A stretch of DNA of 64,000 nt. Source: Lusitaniella coriacea LEGE 07157. GTDB taxonomy: Bacteria; Cyanobacteriota; Cyanobacteriia; Cyanobacteriales; Spirulinaceae. This document shows, one piece after another, positions 25,648-35,762 of the stretch. Every line of letters starts with the position of its first letter. Within the stretch, counting starts at the first letter, position 1. Made by a program: the position numbers and the translations under genes. The stretch lies in the NCBI RefSeq assembly GCF_015207425.1, contig NZ_JADEWZ010000013.1:62001-126000 (forward strand), read 5' to 3'. The notes under the pieces are model-generated. The model was given only the letters and a program-made list of their open reading frames with translations, searched no databases and was not told where the DNA came from.

Positions 25648-26919
25648 ATGCAGAGTGAAGCCTTTTTGCAGGGAATTTTAGGCGCTTCCAGTTTAGCCTT
25701 CGGGGCTTTAGTGGGGGTGTATTGGAAACCCAATCGGGCGGTTTCTGCGGCAATTATGGCGTTTGGCAGTGGGGCATTGCTTTCCGCGATCGCGTTTGAA
25801 ATTACCATCCCAGTCTACGAACAAAGCGGCTTTCTCCCCCTACTCATTGGTTTTTCGATTGGGGGATTCCTCTTCGCCAGCATCACCACTTATATCGACC
25901 AACACGGTGGCTTTTTGCGCAACCCCGCTTCGAGTCGTCGTTACCTCTACCAACAGCGTACAGAACCGTCCTCAGACGTACTCAAACGCATCTCCCATAT
26001 TGAGGTGATGCAGGGTCTTCCTCTCAACGAACAAGAAGCCCTCGCCAAGCTCCTTTCCCCCATCCAAGCTTTTCCCGGCGACACCCTTTGCGAAGAAGGA
26101 ACGCCGGGAGACTACTTATACATGATCGTAGAAGGAGAAGCAGAAGTCCGCCGGGGTCAAAAAGTTCTCGCGATTTTGCAGCCTGGGGAAGTATTTGGGG
26201 AAATGTCTTTACTGACAGGCGATCCCCGTTCGGCAACCATCATCGCCCGAACAACCATGGAACTTTATGAATTGAATAAGGAGCATTTTGGCACGGTTTT
26301 GAGTTGGTCGCCGCACCTTGCTTGGGCGCTGAGTCGCGCGTTGGCACGTCGTCTGAAGGCAACGACAGATATGCGAATGCAGGTGGAAAGCCATTTAGAT
26401 CGCTGGCGACAGCAGTTGATGGATCAAGTGAATCTCGATCTGTTGATGCAACAAGACTCGATGTTTATGGAAGATTTGGTGAAACAGTCCGCGCCGTTAG
26501 CGATTGTGGTGGGAACCCTGATTGATAATATTCCGGAATCGATTGTGATTGGTTTGAATGTAGGGAATAGTCATTTAAGTTGGTCGTTTTTGTTGGCGGT
26601 GTTTATTTCCAATTTCCCCGAAGCCTTAGCCAGTGCGGATGGCATGAAACGATCGGGTCAGCCTACAGTACAGATTTTAGGGCTGTGGATGGCGATTGTG
26701 GGGTTAAGTGGGTTTGTGGCGGTTGCGGGATATTCTTTACAGGGATTAGCCGTTCCTAGCGCGATCGCGCTCATCCAATCCATCGCCGGAGGTGCAATGC
26801 TAGGAATGCTCGCCAGCACGATGATGCCAGAAGCCTACGAACTGGGTGGCTCGTCAGTCACGTTTTCCACGATTTTTGGGTTTTTATTGGGATGTTTAGT
26901 CTCGTTCCAAGCGATGTAG
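25648..26919 (+). CDS. ZIP-like membrane transporter with an internal cyclic-nucleotide-binding domain
   Basis: The 423-residue protein starts with three hydrophobic helices (about 8-92), then has a cyclic-nucleotide-binding domain (about 112-230), then a helical linker and five more hydrophobic helices (about 275-423). The CNB domain has the full phosphate-binding cassette FGEMSLLTGDPRSAT, including the Glu and Arg that hold cyclic nucleotide. The membrane part resembles the ZIP metal-transporter superfamily: DNIPESIVIGL and SNFPEALA correspond to its metal-binding helices 4 and 5. The CNB domain sits where ZIP proteins carry their variable cytoplasmic loop. Ligand gating of metal transport is inferred, not shown. 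Confidence 0.75.
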   Translation: MQSEAFLQGILGASSLAFGALVGVYWKPNRAVSAAIMAFGSGALLSAIAFEITIPVYEQSGFLPLLIGFSIGGFLFASITTYIDQHGGFLRNPASSRRYLYQQRTEPSSDVLKRISHIEVMQGLPLNEQEALAKLLSPIQAFPGDTLCEEGTPGDYLYMIVEGEAEVRRGQKVLAILQPGEVFGEMSLLTGDPRSATIIARTTMELYELNKEHFGTVLSWSPHLAWALSRALARRLKATTDMRMQVESHLDRWRQQLMDQVNLDLLMQQDSMFMEDLVKQSAPLAIVVGTLIDNIPESIVIGLNVGNSHLSWSFLLAVFISNFPEALASADGMKRSGQPTVQILGLWMAIVGLSGFVAVAGYSLQGLAVPSAIALIQSIAGGAMLGMLASTMMPEAYELGGSSVTFSTIFGFLLGCLVSFQAM

Positions 26920-26930
26920 AATTCGCCCTC

Positions 26931-27164
26931 TCCCTAAATCCCAATTTCAATGCATAACAGCTTATTTCGCCCTCTCCCTAAATCCCTCTCCCAATCCTGG
27001 GAGAGGGACTTCCAGAAGTACCCTTATCCTAATTCTTTCTCACCCCGTCTCCACGTCCCCCCGTCCCCGTTTCTATCTAGCAAATTGAATAACTTTTTCC
27101 TTGGGGTACTCTAACTCCCCTCGCCCAAATTTGGGAGAGGGGCTGGGGGTGAGGGTTTCCCCAA
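26931..27164. repeat. Dispersed repeats with CCTCTCCC hairpin module
   Basis: The tract begins TTCGCCCTCTCCCTAAATCC (twice), contains the AATGCATAACAGCTTA module (26940-26964, also at 34753, 53226, and reversed at 832 and 62756), and ends with the palindromic CTCGCCCAAATTTGGGAGAGG unit (27121-27141). The last unit lies inside the 3' end of the hydrolase gene. Confidence 0.75.
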
Positions 27165-28058
27165 GCGATGTAAAAACTTGCGAATTAACCCAATCGTGAC
27201 CTCCGGGACTTCAAGTTGCGGGGTTAACCCCACATCTTTGAGTTCGAGAAACACTTTAATCGCCTCCCGATTGAGATCGGCGAGTCGTCGTCCCACTTGG
27301 GGGCTGGTGAAAGCGGATTCCCTGCCCCAAATAATCGCCGTTGGGGTCGTCAATTGTGGCACGTACAAAGAGAGATCGAAACAGAGATCCCCTCGGACAA
27401 AAGATAAAGCGGCATACTCCGCATTAGGTTTCAAAGCCGATTCGAGGTAGGCTTCCACAATTTCTGGGTAAATGCGCTGGGGGCGAGCGAATTGGCGGTT
27501 TTCTAAGAAATTGCGAATCGATCCGGCTGTAGCAACCCCCAAACTATAAATTGCGCGATCGAGAATGGGCGTACTGACGAGTTGAACGAAAAAGTTGCGT
27601 CGGTAATCTTCGCCAAAGTCGGACAATCCCGCAGGAGTTGTGAGAATCAGGGATTTGAACAAATCGGGACGCTCGATTGCCGCCCGAATCGTGAAGGCAG
27701 CCGTGAGGGAAGAGGCAATAACCGTGGCGGGTTCGCTGCACGTTTGTTCGATAAATTCGAGAATCGTACGGGTATAGTCTTCAATGCGATAATCCCGTTC
27801 GGGATGCTCGGAACATCCCCAACCAATGAGATCCGGGGCTAGCACCCGATAGTCCCAAGCAAAGGCGGGATAGACCTTTGACCATTCGTAGGCGGAGGAA
27901 CCGCCGCCAAAACCGTGGAGAAAGATGAGGGGGGGTTGCGTTTCCTTATTTCGCTCTGTCTCGTCTTGCCAAGGGTCTTGAGTGGGCGTGTAATAGACCA
28001 TTGTGCCAAGGCTTGTCGCGATCGCGCTTTTTACGGTTCCAATGGGTTCTATCGTCAC
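27111..28058 (-). CDS. Alpha/beta-fold hydrolase
   Basis: The 315-residue protein has an alpha/beta-hydrolase core: oxyanion motif LHGFGGGSSAYEW, nucleophile elbow IASSLTAAF and the APDLIGWGCS motif. The acid residue is plausible in IWGRESAFTS. Where the catalytic histidine normally lies (GH.PQ.E.PE) this protein reads GLTPQLEVPE, so His is absent by this alignment and activity is uncertain. The start is GTG with AGGAGG 4 nt upstream. The last 14 residues, PSPPAPLPNLGEGS, are encoded by a dispersed repeat. Substrate unknown. Confidence 0.8.
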   Translation of the reverse strand: MTIEPIGTVKSAIATSLGTMVYYTPTQDPWQDETERNKETQPPLIFLHGFGGGSSAYEWSKVYPAFAWDYRVLAPDLIGWGCSEHPERDYRIEDYTRTILEFIEQTCSEPATVIASSLTAAFTIRAAIERPDLFKSLILTTPAGLSDFGEDYRRNFFVQLVSTPILDRAIYSLGVATAGSIRNFLENRQFARPQRIYPEIVEAYLESALKPNAEYAALSFVRGDLCFDLSLYVPQLTTPTAIIWGRESAFTSPQVGRRLADLNREAIKVFLELKDVGLTPQLEVPEVTIGLIRKFLHRLGKPSPPAPLPNLGEGS

Positions 28059-28637
28059 TTGACCTCCTGAGTGGTGGGGCTACACGCAAAGAATCGATGA
28101 AATTCTGACATTTTTTCTTAAAGATTCGATGAATTTTTTCAAGAAATCAATTCGTCTGTTTCGCTTAAAACTCTTGCTACTCTTGAGTTTATGCTAAAAC
28201 TTAGGTGCGCGATCGCGTAATTTCCGAGCCTTCTAATCGACGCTATCGATCCGCCATAATTGAAAAACACTCAACATCATCTGCTTATAAAGTCATTCTC
28301 GCCGTGGTTGGGCTATCCTTTCTTGGCTGGGGTAAAGTGCCGAGAAACGGCGTTGTCTTAGGCTGCTAGCGCCCGAAGTTTCCGAGGAAACCTCGAAAGA
28401 CACAGACTTGCCAACACAGGGAAAAACAAGTGCCTCGCAAGCGCGGGAAATACGATATTGATGTCAGATTGCATTTTTATTTCGTCGAAACTTTTATCCA
28501 CTCTCTTGTAGTACTCTACCAAGACTAAGTTCTAGACGATCGATTTAGTGTCCCAGACATTGGAAAAGAACGAGAACACTTGGCAAGAATGTGAACAAGT
28601 CGCTCATCGCTAAGTAGCGATATTTACAGGAGGATTC
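28059..28637. other. Intergenic region with possible structured segment
   Basis: No gene is seen. The part at about 28320-28440 is GC-richer, with several small inverted repeats (GTGCCG/CGGC, CCGAGGAAACCTCG). It could be a structured RNA, but I do not recognise a family. AGGAGG at 28628-28633 belongs to the next gene. Confidence 0.4.
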
Positions 28638-29291
28638 GTGGTGCTTTACTCAATGGTCATGACAAACACAATCAATGGTCAGGGAAACGATTCTCATTTT
28701 AAAGTAAGAGAATATCCAACACTCGCGATCGAGAATTGGATTTCAGGGTCTACATCTAGCATCTATCCCTCTACCAAAGAACACTGCGAGTTTCAGATGA
28801 TTATCGCCAATCCCGCTAGAGATAATGCGACGAGTCGCAAAAAGAATTTCCTCCCGCTATCTGCCCCCGTTTGTCTTAATTTAGAAAGCCTAAGACCCTT
28901 TGAGAGTGTTGAAGAACAATTTCAACATTACGGAATCACCTTTCATAACGCGATCGCGCTGCACCCCTCAAACGCGGCATATCCCCCTCACTCTGGTACA
29001 ATGGTACTGATGGGAGCGCCCAAGAGCGGGTGGATAGAAATTGACTTCTCAGAACCCATTTGCAAGTTTCATTGCTACGCCACCAGTTCCCAACGCATTC
29101 TTTTATCCGCCTACGATAGGGAAGGGAAGCTCTTAGTTCAAGACGATATCCCTGCATCAAATCTCGCCGTATCGAACTCTAATATCTCCCCTAACGCCCC
29201 TCTCAAAGCAGTCAGCCAAAATATCTCTCGTATTACTCTCTACTCCCTAGACGGGCAGCTTACCGTTGACGATATCAGCTTTTGGTTTTAG
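28638..29291 (+). CDS. Hypothetical protein with a lectin-like C-terminal domain
   Basis: The 217-residue protein starts at one of two consecutive GTG codons (28638 or 28641); AGGAGG lies 7 nt before the second. No signal peptide is evident. The first 70 residues are of low resemblance to anything I know. The C-terminal part (about 80-217) has the pattern FESVEEQFQHYGITFHNA ... GWIEIDFSEP ... RITLYSLDGQLTVDDISF. This is the layout of the beta-sandwich domains found in cyanobacterial extracellular and PEP-CTERM proteins that begin with a calcium-type strand and end 'DDI.F'. Function unknown. Confidence 0.65.
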   Translation: MVLYSMVMTNTINGQGNDSHFKVREYPTLAIENWISGSTSSIYPSTKEHCEFQMIIANPARDNATSRKKNFLPLSAPVCLNLESLRPFESVEEQFQHYGITFHNAIALHPSNAAYPPHSGTMVLMGAPKSGWIEIDFSEPICKFHCYATSSQRILLSAYDREGKLLVQDDIPASNLAVSNSNISPNAPLKAVSQNISRITLYSLDGQLTVDDISFWF

Positions 29292-29336
29292 CTTGAGCAT
29301 TCAGCTTCCTATTTCTTAAATGCACAACCACTCAAT

Positions 29337-30128
29337 TCAATCCGTCGCGCGATCGCGCTGATACGCTAAATACACCGCCTCTAAAAAATGATTGGCAGTG
29401 ATTCCTTTCGGCACTTTTTCCAAGTTAATTAACTTCTTCACCTGCTGGGCGAGTTGTTTGCTTTTTTCTGTCCTTGCTTCTGTGAGCATCATCGAACGCC
29501 GTCGCAAATATTCCCGAATCACGGCAAAATCTTCTGGTAATAACTGAGATAAATCTGCTTGGACAAGAAGCTGTTCTGCCAAGGTTTTTGCCTCTTGGGA
29601 CAGGGCAAAATCAGTGGAAACAACGGGTTTTTCTTCTTGAACGACAAGGGTTCCTGCAATCCAATCCCCCAGACGTTTTTCTTGTTTGCCAAAAATAATA
29701 AAAAACACCCCTAAAAAGAATAAATCGTCAATAGGACGCAACAAAGAGCGCAAGGTTGCTTGGGGAAGTCTTGCGGATCTTCCGTTATCACGAATCACGC
29801 GAATTTTTACCGCGCGCTTTCCCGGCGTTTGACCTTGCCACAGGGTTTCAAAAAAGACAAAATACCCCATATAAATGGAGAAAAAGATTAGAATTTGAAT
29901 TGAAATTATCCAGAGTAATAAAGATTCGTCATCTTCAAAAAAATTCAACCAAATTTCTTGTAACTGAGTGGATACAACTGCTCCAATAGCAAGAAAACTC
30001 AAAAGAATCAAACCCCAAATAACATTGTCGATTAATAGGGCAAGAGTGCGGTTTCCAATTCCAGCTAAAGTAAATTCAAGTTCTACGCTTTCTGGAGTTT
30101 GTAGATTAATTCGATTGAAAAGTCCCAT
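29337..30128 (-). CDS. RDD-family membrane protein
   Basis: The 263-residue protein starts with the RDD-type segment FTLAGIGNRTLALLIDNVIW (Arg then Asp in the first helix). Two further helices and the GQTPGKRAVKIRVI motif complete the family signature. The C-terminal half (about 165-263) is soluble and helical, rich in Arg and Lys, and ends in HIP1-encoded residues. The RDD family is poorly characterised; some members have been linked to ion transport. It reads leftward as an isolated gene, 25 bp downstream of the GNAT gene. Confidence 0.88.
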   Translation of the reverse strand: MGLFNRINLQTPESVELEFTLAGIGNRTLALLIDNVIWGLILLSFLAIGAVVSTQLQEIWLNFFEDDESLLLWIISIQILIFFSIYMGYFVFFETLWQGQTPGKRAVKIRVIRDNGRSARLPQATLRSLLRPIDDLFFLGVFFIIFGKQEKRLGDWIAGTLVVQEEKPVVSTDFALSQEAKTLAEQLLVQADLSQLLPEDFAVIREYLRRRSMMLTEARTEKSKQLAQQVKKLINLEKVPKGITANHFLEAVYLAYQRDRATD

Positions 30129-30153
30129 GAGTTTTTAGGATTTATGAAATCTT

Positions 30154-30639
30154 TTAGGATGATAAATATTTAACGTAAATTCGATCGCACCGTGGGGTTT
30201 CAACTCCGGTTGCGGGTTGATATCCTCGGCGTTCGTAGAGGCGAATTGCTTCTTGCAGGACGCTTGCCGTTTCAAGCCAAAGGGTTTGAAATCCCCGTTC
30301 CGCGATCGCGCGTTCGAGATTTTCCAGCAAAAATCCCCCCAATCCTTGACCCCGAACTTTTGGGAGTAAATACATTTTACGAATTTCAACGGCGTTCTCG
30401 CCACGAGAAACGGGATAGTAGGCGCTGGTTCCCACCACTTCTCCTTGCTGTTCGACAACCCAAAATTGACCCCCCACATTCCAATAATATTGTTCCACTT
30501 CCAAAACATCGCGATCGGCCCCTTGGGGTTCCCATCCTAAACCATACTCTTTAAGGACGGACGCGATCGCGTTTGCCGCCATCGCGCGATCGCGCGGTTC
30601 CCAATCTCGGATTAAAAAGTCGCGGTGGTGGGTTCTCAA
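30154..30639 (-). CDS. GNAT-family N-acetyltransferase
   Basis: The 161-residue protein has the GNAT fold: strand FLIRDWEPRDR, the core VVGTSAYYPV and VEIRKMYLLP, the acetyl-CoA loop VRGQGLGGFLL, and the C-terminal EAIRLYERRGYQP. The start is TTG at 30639, with AGGGAG about 9 nt upstream; the next ATG is inside the first helix. The substrate cannot be told. It ends 25 bp before the RDD gene and the two may be co-transcribed. Confidence 0.9.
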   Translation of the reverse strand: MRTHHRDFLIRDWEPRDRAMAANAIASVLKEYGLGWEPQGADRDVLEVEQYYWNVGGQFWVVEQQGEVVGTSAYYPVSRGENAVEIRKMYLLPKVRGQGLGGFLLENLERAIAERGFQTLWLETASVLQEAIRLYERRGYQPATGVETPRCDRIYVKYLSS

Positions 30640-30745
30640 GGCTCGGTTCTCCCTATTGTCCAGAAGAAATATCGATCGGTTACGAACGCGATCGCGTCTT
30701 TCCTACAATAATCTCCCATACCGATTCCAAGGATCGGAAAAGTAT

Positions 30746-31576
30746 TTAACATTCAGATGGCAAACAACAGTTTTCAATTGCTCGTTTCAGAGCGCCATCA
30801 TCGGTATCCCACCACTCTTGTAATTCAACTAAAGCAGGATAAAGTCTGAAATCGCTCATTGCTTCTGCCGCTTCGATAGCCAGTTCTCCCACAATATCTG
30901 AGGTTAATTCTTTGATTAAAGGTTCTACAATTCTCTCGTCTTTCCTGTTCGCTAAACCCACTAAAGCTTCTCCATAGATTTCGTAGGTTTTAGAGTCATT
31001 AAAATCTTCCTGGATTAACCTTTGCCATAATGCATCGCGAATGGCTGGCGTATCTATCTCTATTAGAGAACCGAGTCCAAAAGTCGCCCAGTTTCTCACA
31101 TCAAAATCTGGATCGGAAGAGAGTTGAATGAGTGCCGCGATCGCGCAATTGTTTTCTTGCCCCAGAAGACCATAAACAACGCCAAAACGAACATCTACAC
31201 TGAGATGATTTTTCAAGAGTAATAAGGGTTCAACAACTCTTGCATCCTCCAAATGCCCTAATGCAATACCAATAGCACAAATGACAAGCGGATCTGATTC
31301 TTTCTCTAACATTTCTAAGAGAATTGCTAAAGAGTCTTCTGGAAACGCTCTCTGTGGAATTCCGAGTTGACCGAGTATATTAGCCCCTAATTGGCGTTCT
31401 TCTGATATCCTGCTAGCACAAAGCTTTGTTGCAGCATCCAGAACTTCGCGATCGCCACGAAACTGAAGAGCAGCAACGTAATTCCAAACTGTATCATTAT
31501 CTTCTTCCTTGAGAGCCAGTTGGATAAGCTCTTGAGTAGATCGACTAGCTATAAGTCTTTCAATAATAGTACCCAT
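30746..31576 (-). CDS. HEAT-repeat protein
   Basis: The 276-residue protein is made of paired helices with the HEAT/PBS-lyase-like pattern, for example 'DVRFGVVYGLLGQ', 'DVRNWATFGLGSLIE' and 'LVICAIGIALGHLED'. Six to seven repeats fit. It contains no catalytic signature. Cyanobacterial relatives include the phycobilin lyases, but this one more closely resembles general HEAT scaffold proteins. It stands alone, with the 106-bp gap downstream containing HIP1 sites. Confidence 0.8.
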   Translation of the reverse strand: MGTIIERLIASRSTQELIQLALKEEDNDTVWNYVAALQFRGDREVLDAATKLCASRISEERQLGANILGQLGIPQRAFPEDSLAILLEMLEKESDPLVICAIGIALGHLEDARVVEPLLLLKNHLSVDVRFGVVYGLLGQENNCAIAALIQLSSDPDFDVRNWATFGLGSLIEIDTPAIRDALWQRLIQEDFNDSKTYEIYGEALVGLANRKDERIVEPLIKELTSDIVGELAIEAAEAMSDFRLYPALVELQEWWDTDDGALKRAIENCCLPSEC

Positions 31577-31811
31577 TACCCATTCGCTTCCAATGCTTCA
31601 GCAATAACCTCCCTCGCAGTCTTGAGGTTTAGGAGAACCCAATCACTCCAATACTATAGCCCCTCTAAAGAGTTTTCTAGCTTCGTCAACAGCTCCATCG
31701 ATAATGGATTTAACAAGTTTTTTTCATGTTTTGTATTGCTTTTTTAACAAAAATCGCTCTGTTTTACTCATCAAAAAAGTGAGGCAGGATATTTCCCACC
31801 CCACAATTCGC

Positions 31812-33338
<1,527 letters not shown>

Positions 33339-33409
33339 TCAAATAGCAGACTCCTTTAAGCAGATATAGCACGACGCATATCCCATCGGACATCTCATGA
33401 AACTGCAAG

Positions 33410-33442
33410 CTAGAAATAGCAGGGTTTCTTCTAAGTGCTTAT
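33410..33442. repeat. Short dispersed repeat (CTAGAAATAGCAGG module)
   Basis: This is a copy of the module also found at 4980-5010 and 48301-48335, lying within the leader of the Ro60-like gene. Confidence 0.5.
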
Positions 33443-33604
33443 TGCCATAACCGCGCAAGTTTGAGAAGCTGTTGGGTTACTTTTTAACAGAAAGTATGTA
33501 AGCTTCGTCGAATTAGGGCGCGGCGATCGCGATTATAATTCAAAATTCGAGCTAACCTCAGAGCGATAAGGATTTTTACATCTTTCGCTTGAGGGCATAA
33601 ATTA

Positions 33605-33633
33605 ATACTACACAAATACTACAAAAGCGTCAA
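33605..33633 (-). promoter_or_regulatory. Promoter with direct-repeat operator for the Ro60-like gene
   Basis: On the minus strand, -35 TTGACG (33633-33628) and -10 TAGTAT (33610-33605) are 17 bp apart. The sequence TGTAGTATT occurs twice with an 11-bp period, once in the spacer and once across the -10. A regulator bound there would cover the promoter, so repression by an unknown protein is likely. Confidence 0.6.
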
Positions 33634-33895
33634 CCCCTAGTAGTCTGTCAACCTCGATCTTGTGCGTTGAGGCTGACACGGGGATGGGGAGACGGGGAGA
33701 GTGGGAGACGCGGAGAGGGGGAGCAGAGGAAGCTGGGGAAGCAGGGGGAGTTTTTGGATGACACGGCACTTCGACACGCTCAGTGACCGGGAGAAACGGG
33801 GACGCAGTGATGACTGAATGATTGATAACTGAAAAAACCTATTCCCTATTCCCTTTTCCTAACAAGGGTTTCAGAGTGTTCACATCAGGCGTGAG

Positions 33896-34603
33896 TCATC
33901 GATTTTGTAAATTCTCAACCTCCCGATAAACAGCGATCCCAATTTGCAACGCATTCTGTACGAGACTTCCGTATTCGCTCGTTTCGTTGCGCAACTCGAA
34001 CGTCATTAGTGTCTCTAAATTTGTTGCTAGCGTATTACACAACTCGTTGCGGTTTCCGAGAATCGTTTGGTGTTCTCGAATAATTCTCTCCACTTTTAAT
34101 GCATCAATCAAGCTTTGTCGCGTTGTTCTCAGGACTCGCATCGTTTCTTGCAAATCTTGGGACATTTCCTGTTGGGGATTTCGCGCCAAATCCAACCGAA
34201 CCCCTAAGTCAATTGATTGAATCACTTGGTTGTATTTTTCAATCTCATTCATTAACTTTGCTAAAGATTTTAATTTTTTAGCTTTCTGCCATAAATAAAA
34301 GTTGATACTTGAAAGAAGCGTCCAGGAAACGCCAAATAAGACGGCAAAGAATGCCCGAATATCTGTCGGATCGTTTGAAAAAAATCCTAAAGAGCGGTTG
34401 ACAATTAAACCCAGAGGCATCGCGAAAGCAACGATCGCGACAAAGGTCAATAATTCAGTCAACACTACAGAGAGAAGCCGTTGGCGATGTTTGAGAATAA
34501 AGACTCGACAAATATCTGTCGCTAACATCAAACGAGGATTGAGATCGACTGCATCTTCTAATTCCTCTATTGGGATTTGTAACTGATTTAGATCGGTTTG
34601 CAT
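33896..34603 (-). CDS. Hypothetical membrane protein with coiled coil
   Basis: The 235-residue protein has a soluble N-terminus, two transmembrane helices (about 43-68 and 82-103, including SVVLTELLTFVAIVAFAMPL), and a long C-terminal helical region (about 105-235). That region is rich in Leu, Gln and Glu and probably forms a coiled coil. There is no signal peptide. I recognise no family. It may be a structural or mechanosensory membrane protein, but the sequence does not show this. Confidence 0.65.
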   Translation of the reverse strand: MQTDLNQLQIPIEELEDAVDLNPRLMLATDICRVFILKHRQRLLSVVLTELLTFVAIVAFAMPLGLIVNRSLGFFSNDPTDIRAFFAVLFGVSWTLLSSINFYLWQKAKKLKSLAKLMNEIEKYNQVIQSIDLGVRLDLARNPQQEMSQDLQETMRVLRTTRQSLIDALKVERIIREHQTILGNRNELCNTLATNLETLMTFELRNETSEYGSLVQNALQIGIAVYREVENLQNR

Positions 34604-34651
34604 TGAAAAGATAGCAATAGCGAATAGGATTCGGAGTTAAGGGTTTAGAAA

Positions 34652-34823
34652 TAAGCTAAACTACATTCAAATTGGGTATCGAGCGCTCTGCATCCAACTG
34701 GTTAATCTCTCACCATGTCTCCGTTTCTCTGCGTCTCCGCGTCATCCCAAATCACAATTTAAATGCATAACAGCTTAGTAGTGGGGTGGGCAGCGCCCAC
34801 CAGTTTTATGTCAGTGCCATTCA
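34652..34823. repeat. Cluster of dispersed repeat modules
   Basis: 34652-34694 is the reverse of 62824-62866. 34753-34777 is the AATGCATAACAGCTTA module. 34786-34823 is the reverse of the GGTGGGCATTGCC module (19915 and 47048). The first two modules lie near each other at both 34.7 and 62.8 kb. Confidence 0.7.
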
Positions 34824-34890
34824 TCAGAATATCCTTCTTCTTGAAGCTTTTTATAACCTGGTGGCTGACTAATGATAGCTAAACGCTCGC

Positions 34891-35571
34891 TTAATTAAAT
34901 CCCAAAGCACTCATGATCATTCTGAAGACTTGTAGGTAAAAATTGCTTTCAATATCTCGGAAAAGTTGAAATTCCAGTCTAGGAGAGCCAAAGAAAGGAC
35001 GAAGTGTCCAAGCTAATTGACTGCCAACAAATCCGTATAAAACGAGCCAACCTCGGAGAACATTGCGGCGATATTTCCGTTGTTTGGAATCTTCCTCATC
35101 GAGAAATAACATTCCGCGATAAAAGAAGTGAATTCCAACAAAACCCGCAATTGCCAAGATACTAATATTCAATAGTTGGAAAAAGATATAGTCGTTAATG
35201 GAAAGGCGGAAAAAGAGAGAAATAGGTGCAAATCCAAATAACATAACGCTCATTGCTGCCATTGCTGCGAGTAGGAGTGCAAGGTATTGAGCAAAACTGT
35301 TTTTGGAACCGGAAACAACGTCAAAGAAAAAGAGGGAAGGCAAGCAAATGAGTAGGGTGAGGAGGTAGAGTGCGGGGAGTTTGGTTGCGGAGGCAAAAAT
35401 TTGCAGTCCCCCGCTAAAAGAACCGAGGATTGCGCCATAAATGGCAAAAAATAGAGAACTACAAACCAGCAAGGCAATGATCTTTTTTTCGAGTCGCTTG
35501 CTGTTGCGAATGTCTTCAAGAAATTGCGCGCGATCGCGCAAAAAATTCATTAACACACTAAAGTAATGCAT
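34891..35571 (-). CDS. Hypothetical polytopic membrane protein
   Basis: The 226-residue protein has about five or six hydrophobic helices between residues 28 and 190, a short cytoplasmic N-terminus and no signal peptide. The pattern GSFSGGLQIFASATKLPALYLLTLLICLPSL matches a family I have seen annotated loosely as 'actin-binding WH2 domain' proteins in cyanobacteria, a name not supported by the sequence. AGAAGGA lies 6 nt before the ATG at 35571. Its function is unknown. Confidence 0.65.
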   Translation of the reverse strand: MHYFSVLMNFLRDRAQFLEDIRNSKRLEKKIIALLVCSSLFFAIYGAILGSFSGGLQIFASATKLPALYLLTLLICLPSLFFFDVVSGSKNSFAQYLALLLAAMAAMSVMLFGFAPISLFFRLSINDYIFFQLLNISILAIAGFVGIHFFYRGMLFLDEEDSKQRKYRRNVLRGWLVLYGFVGSQLAWTLRPFFGSPRLEFQLFRDIESNFYLQVFRMIMSALGFN

Positions 35572-35762
35572 AGTCGTCCTTCTCGTTCGTTGATGGTGCT
35601 AAATCTCTCTCCAGTCAATCGCGAGAAATTTTGGGAGAAGGAGACGTTTTTGTTACAAAACTTTATGCGCGCGCCATACAGTTTGAAGGACTGCGATATA
35701 TCTCTCACCCCGTCACCCCATCAATCCTGTGTAGCAAACATTAAGCTATTTCATACAACGCC

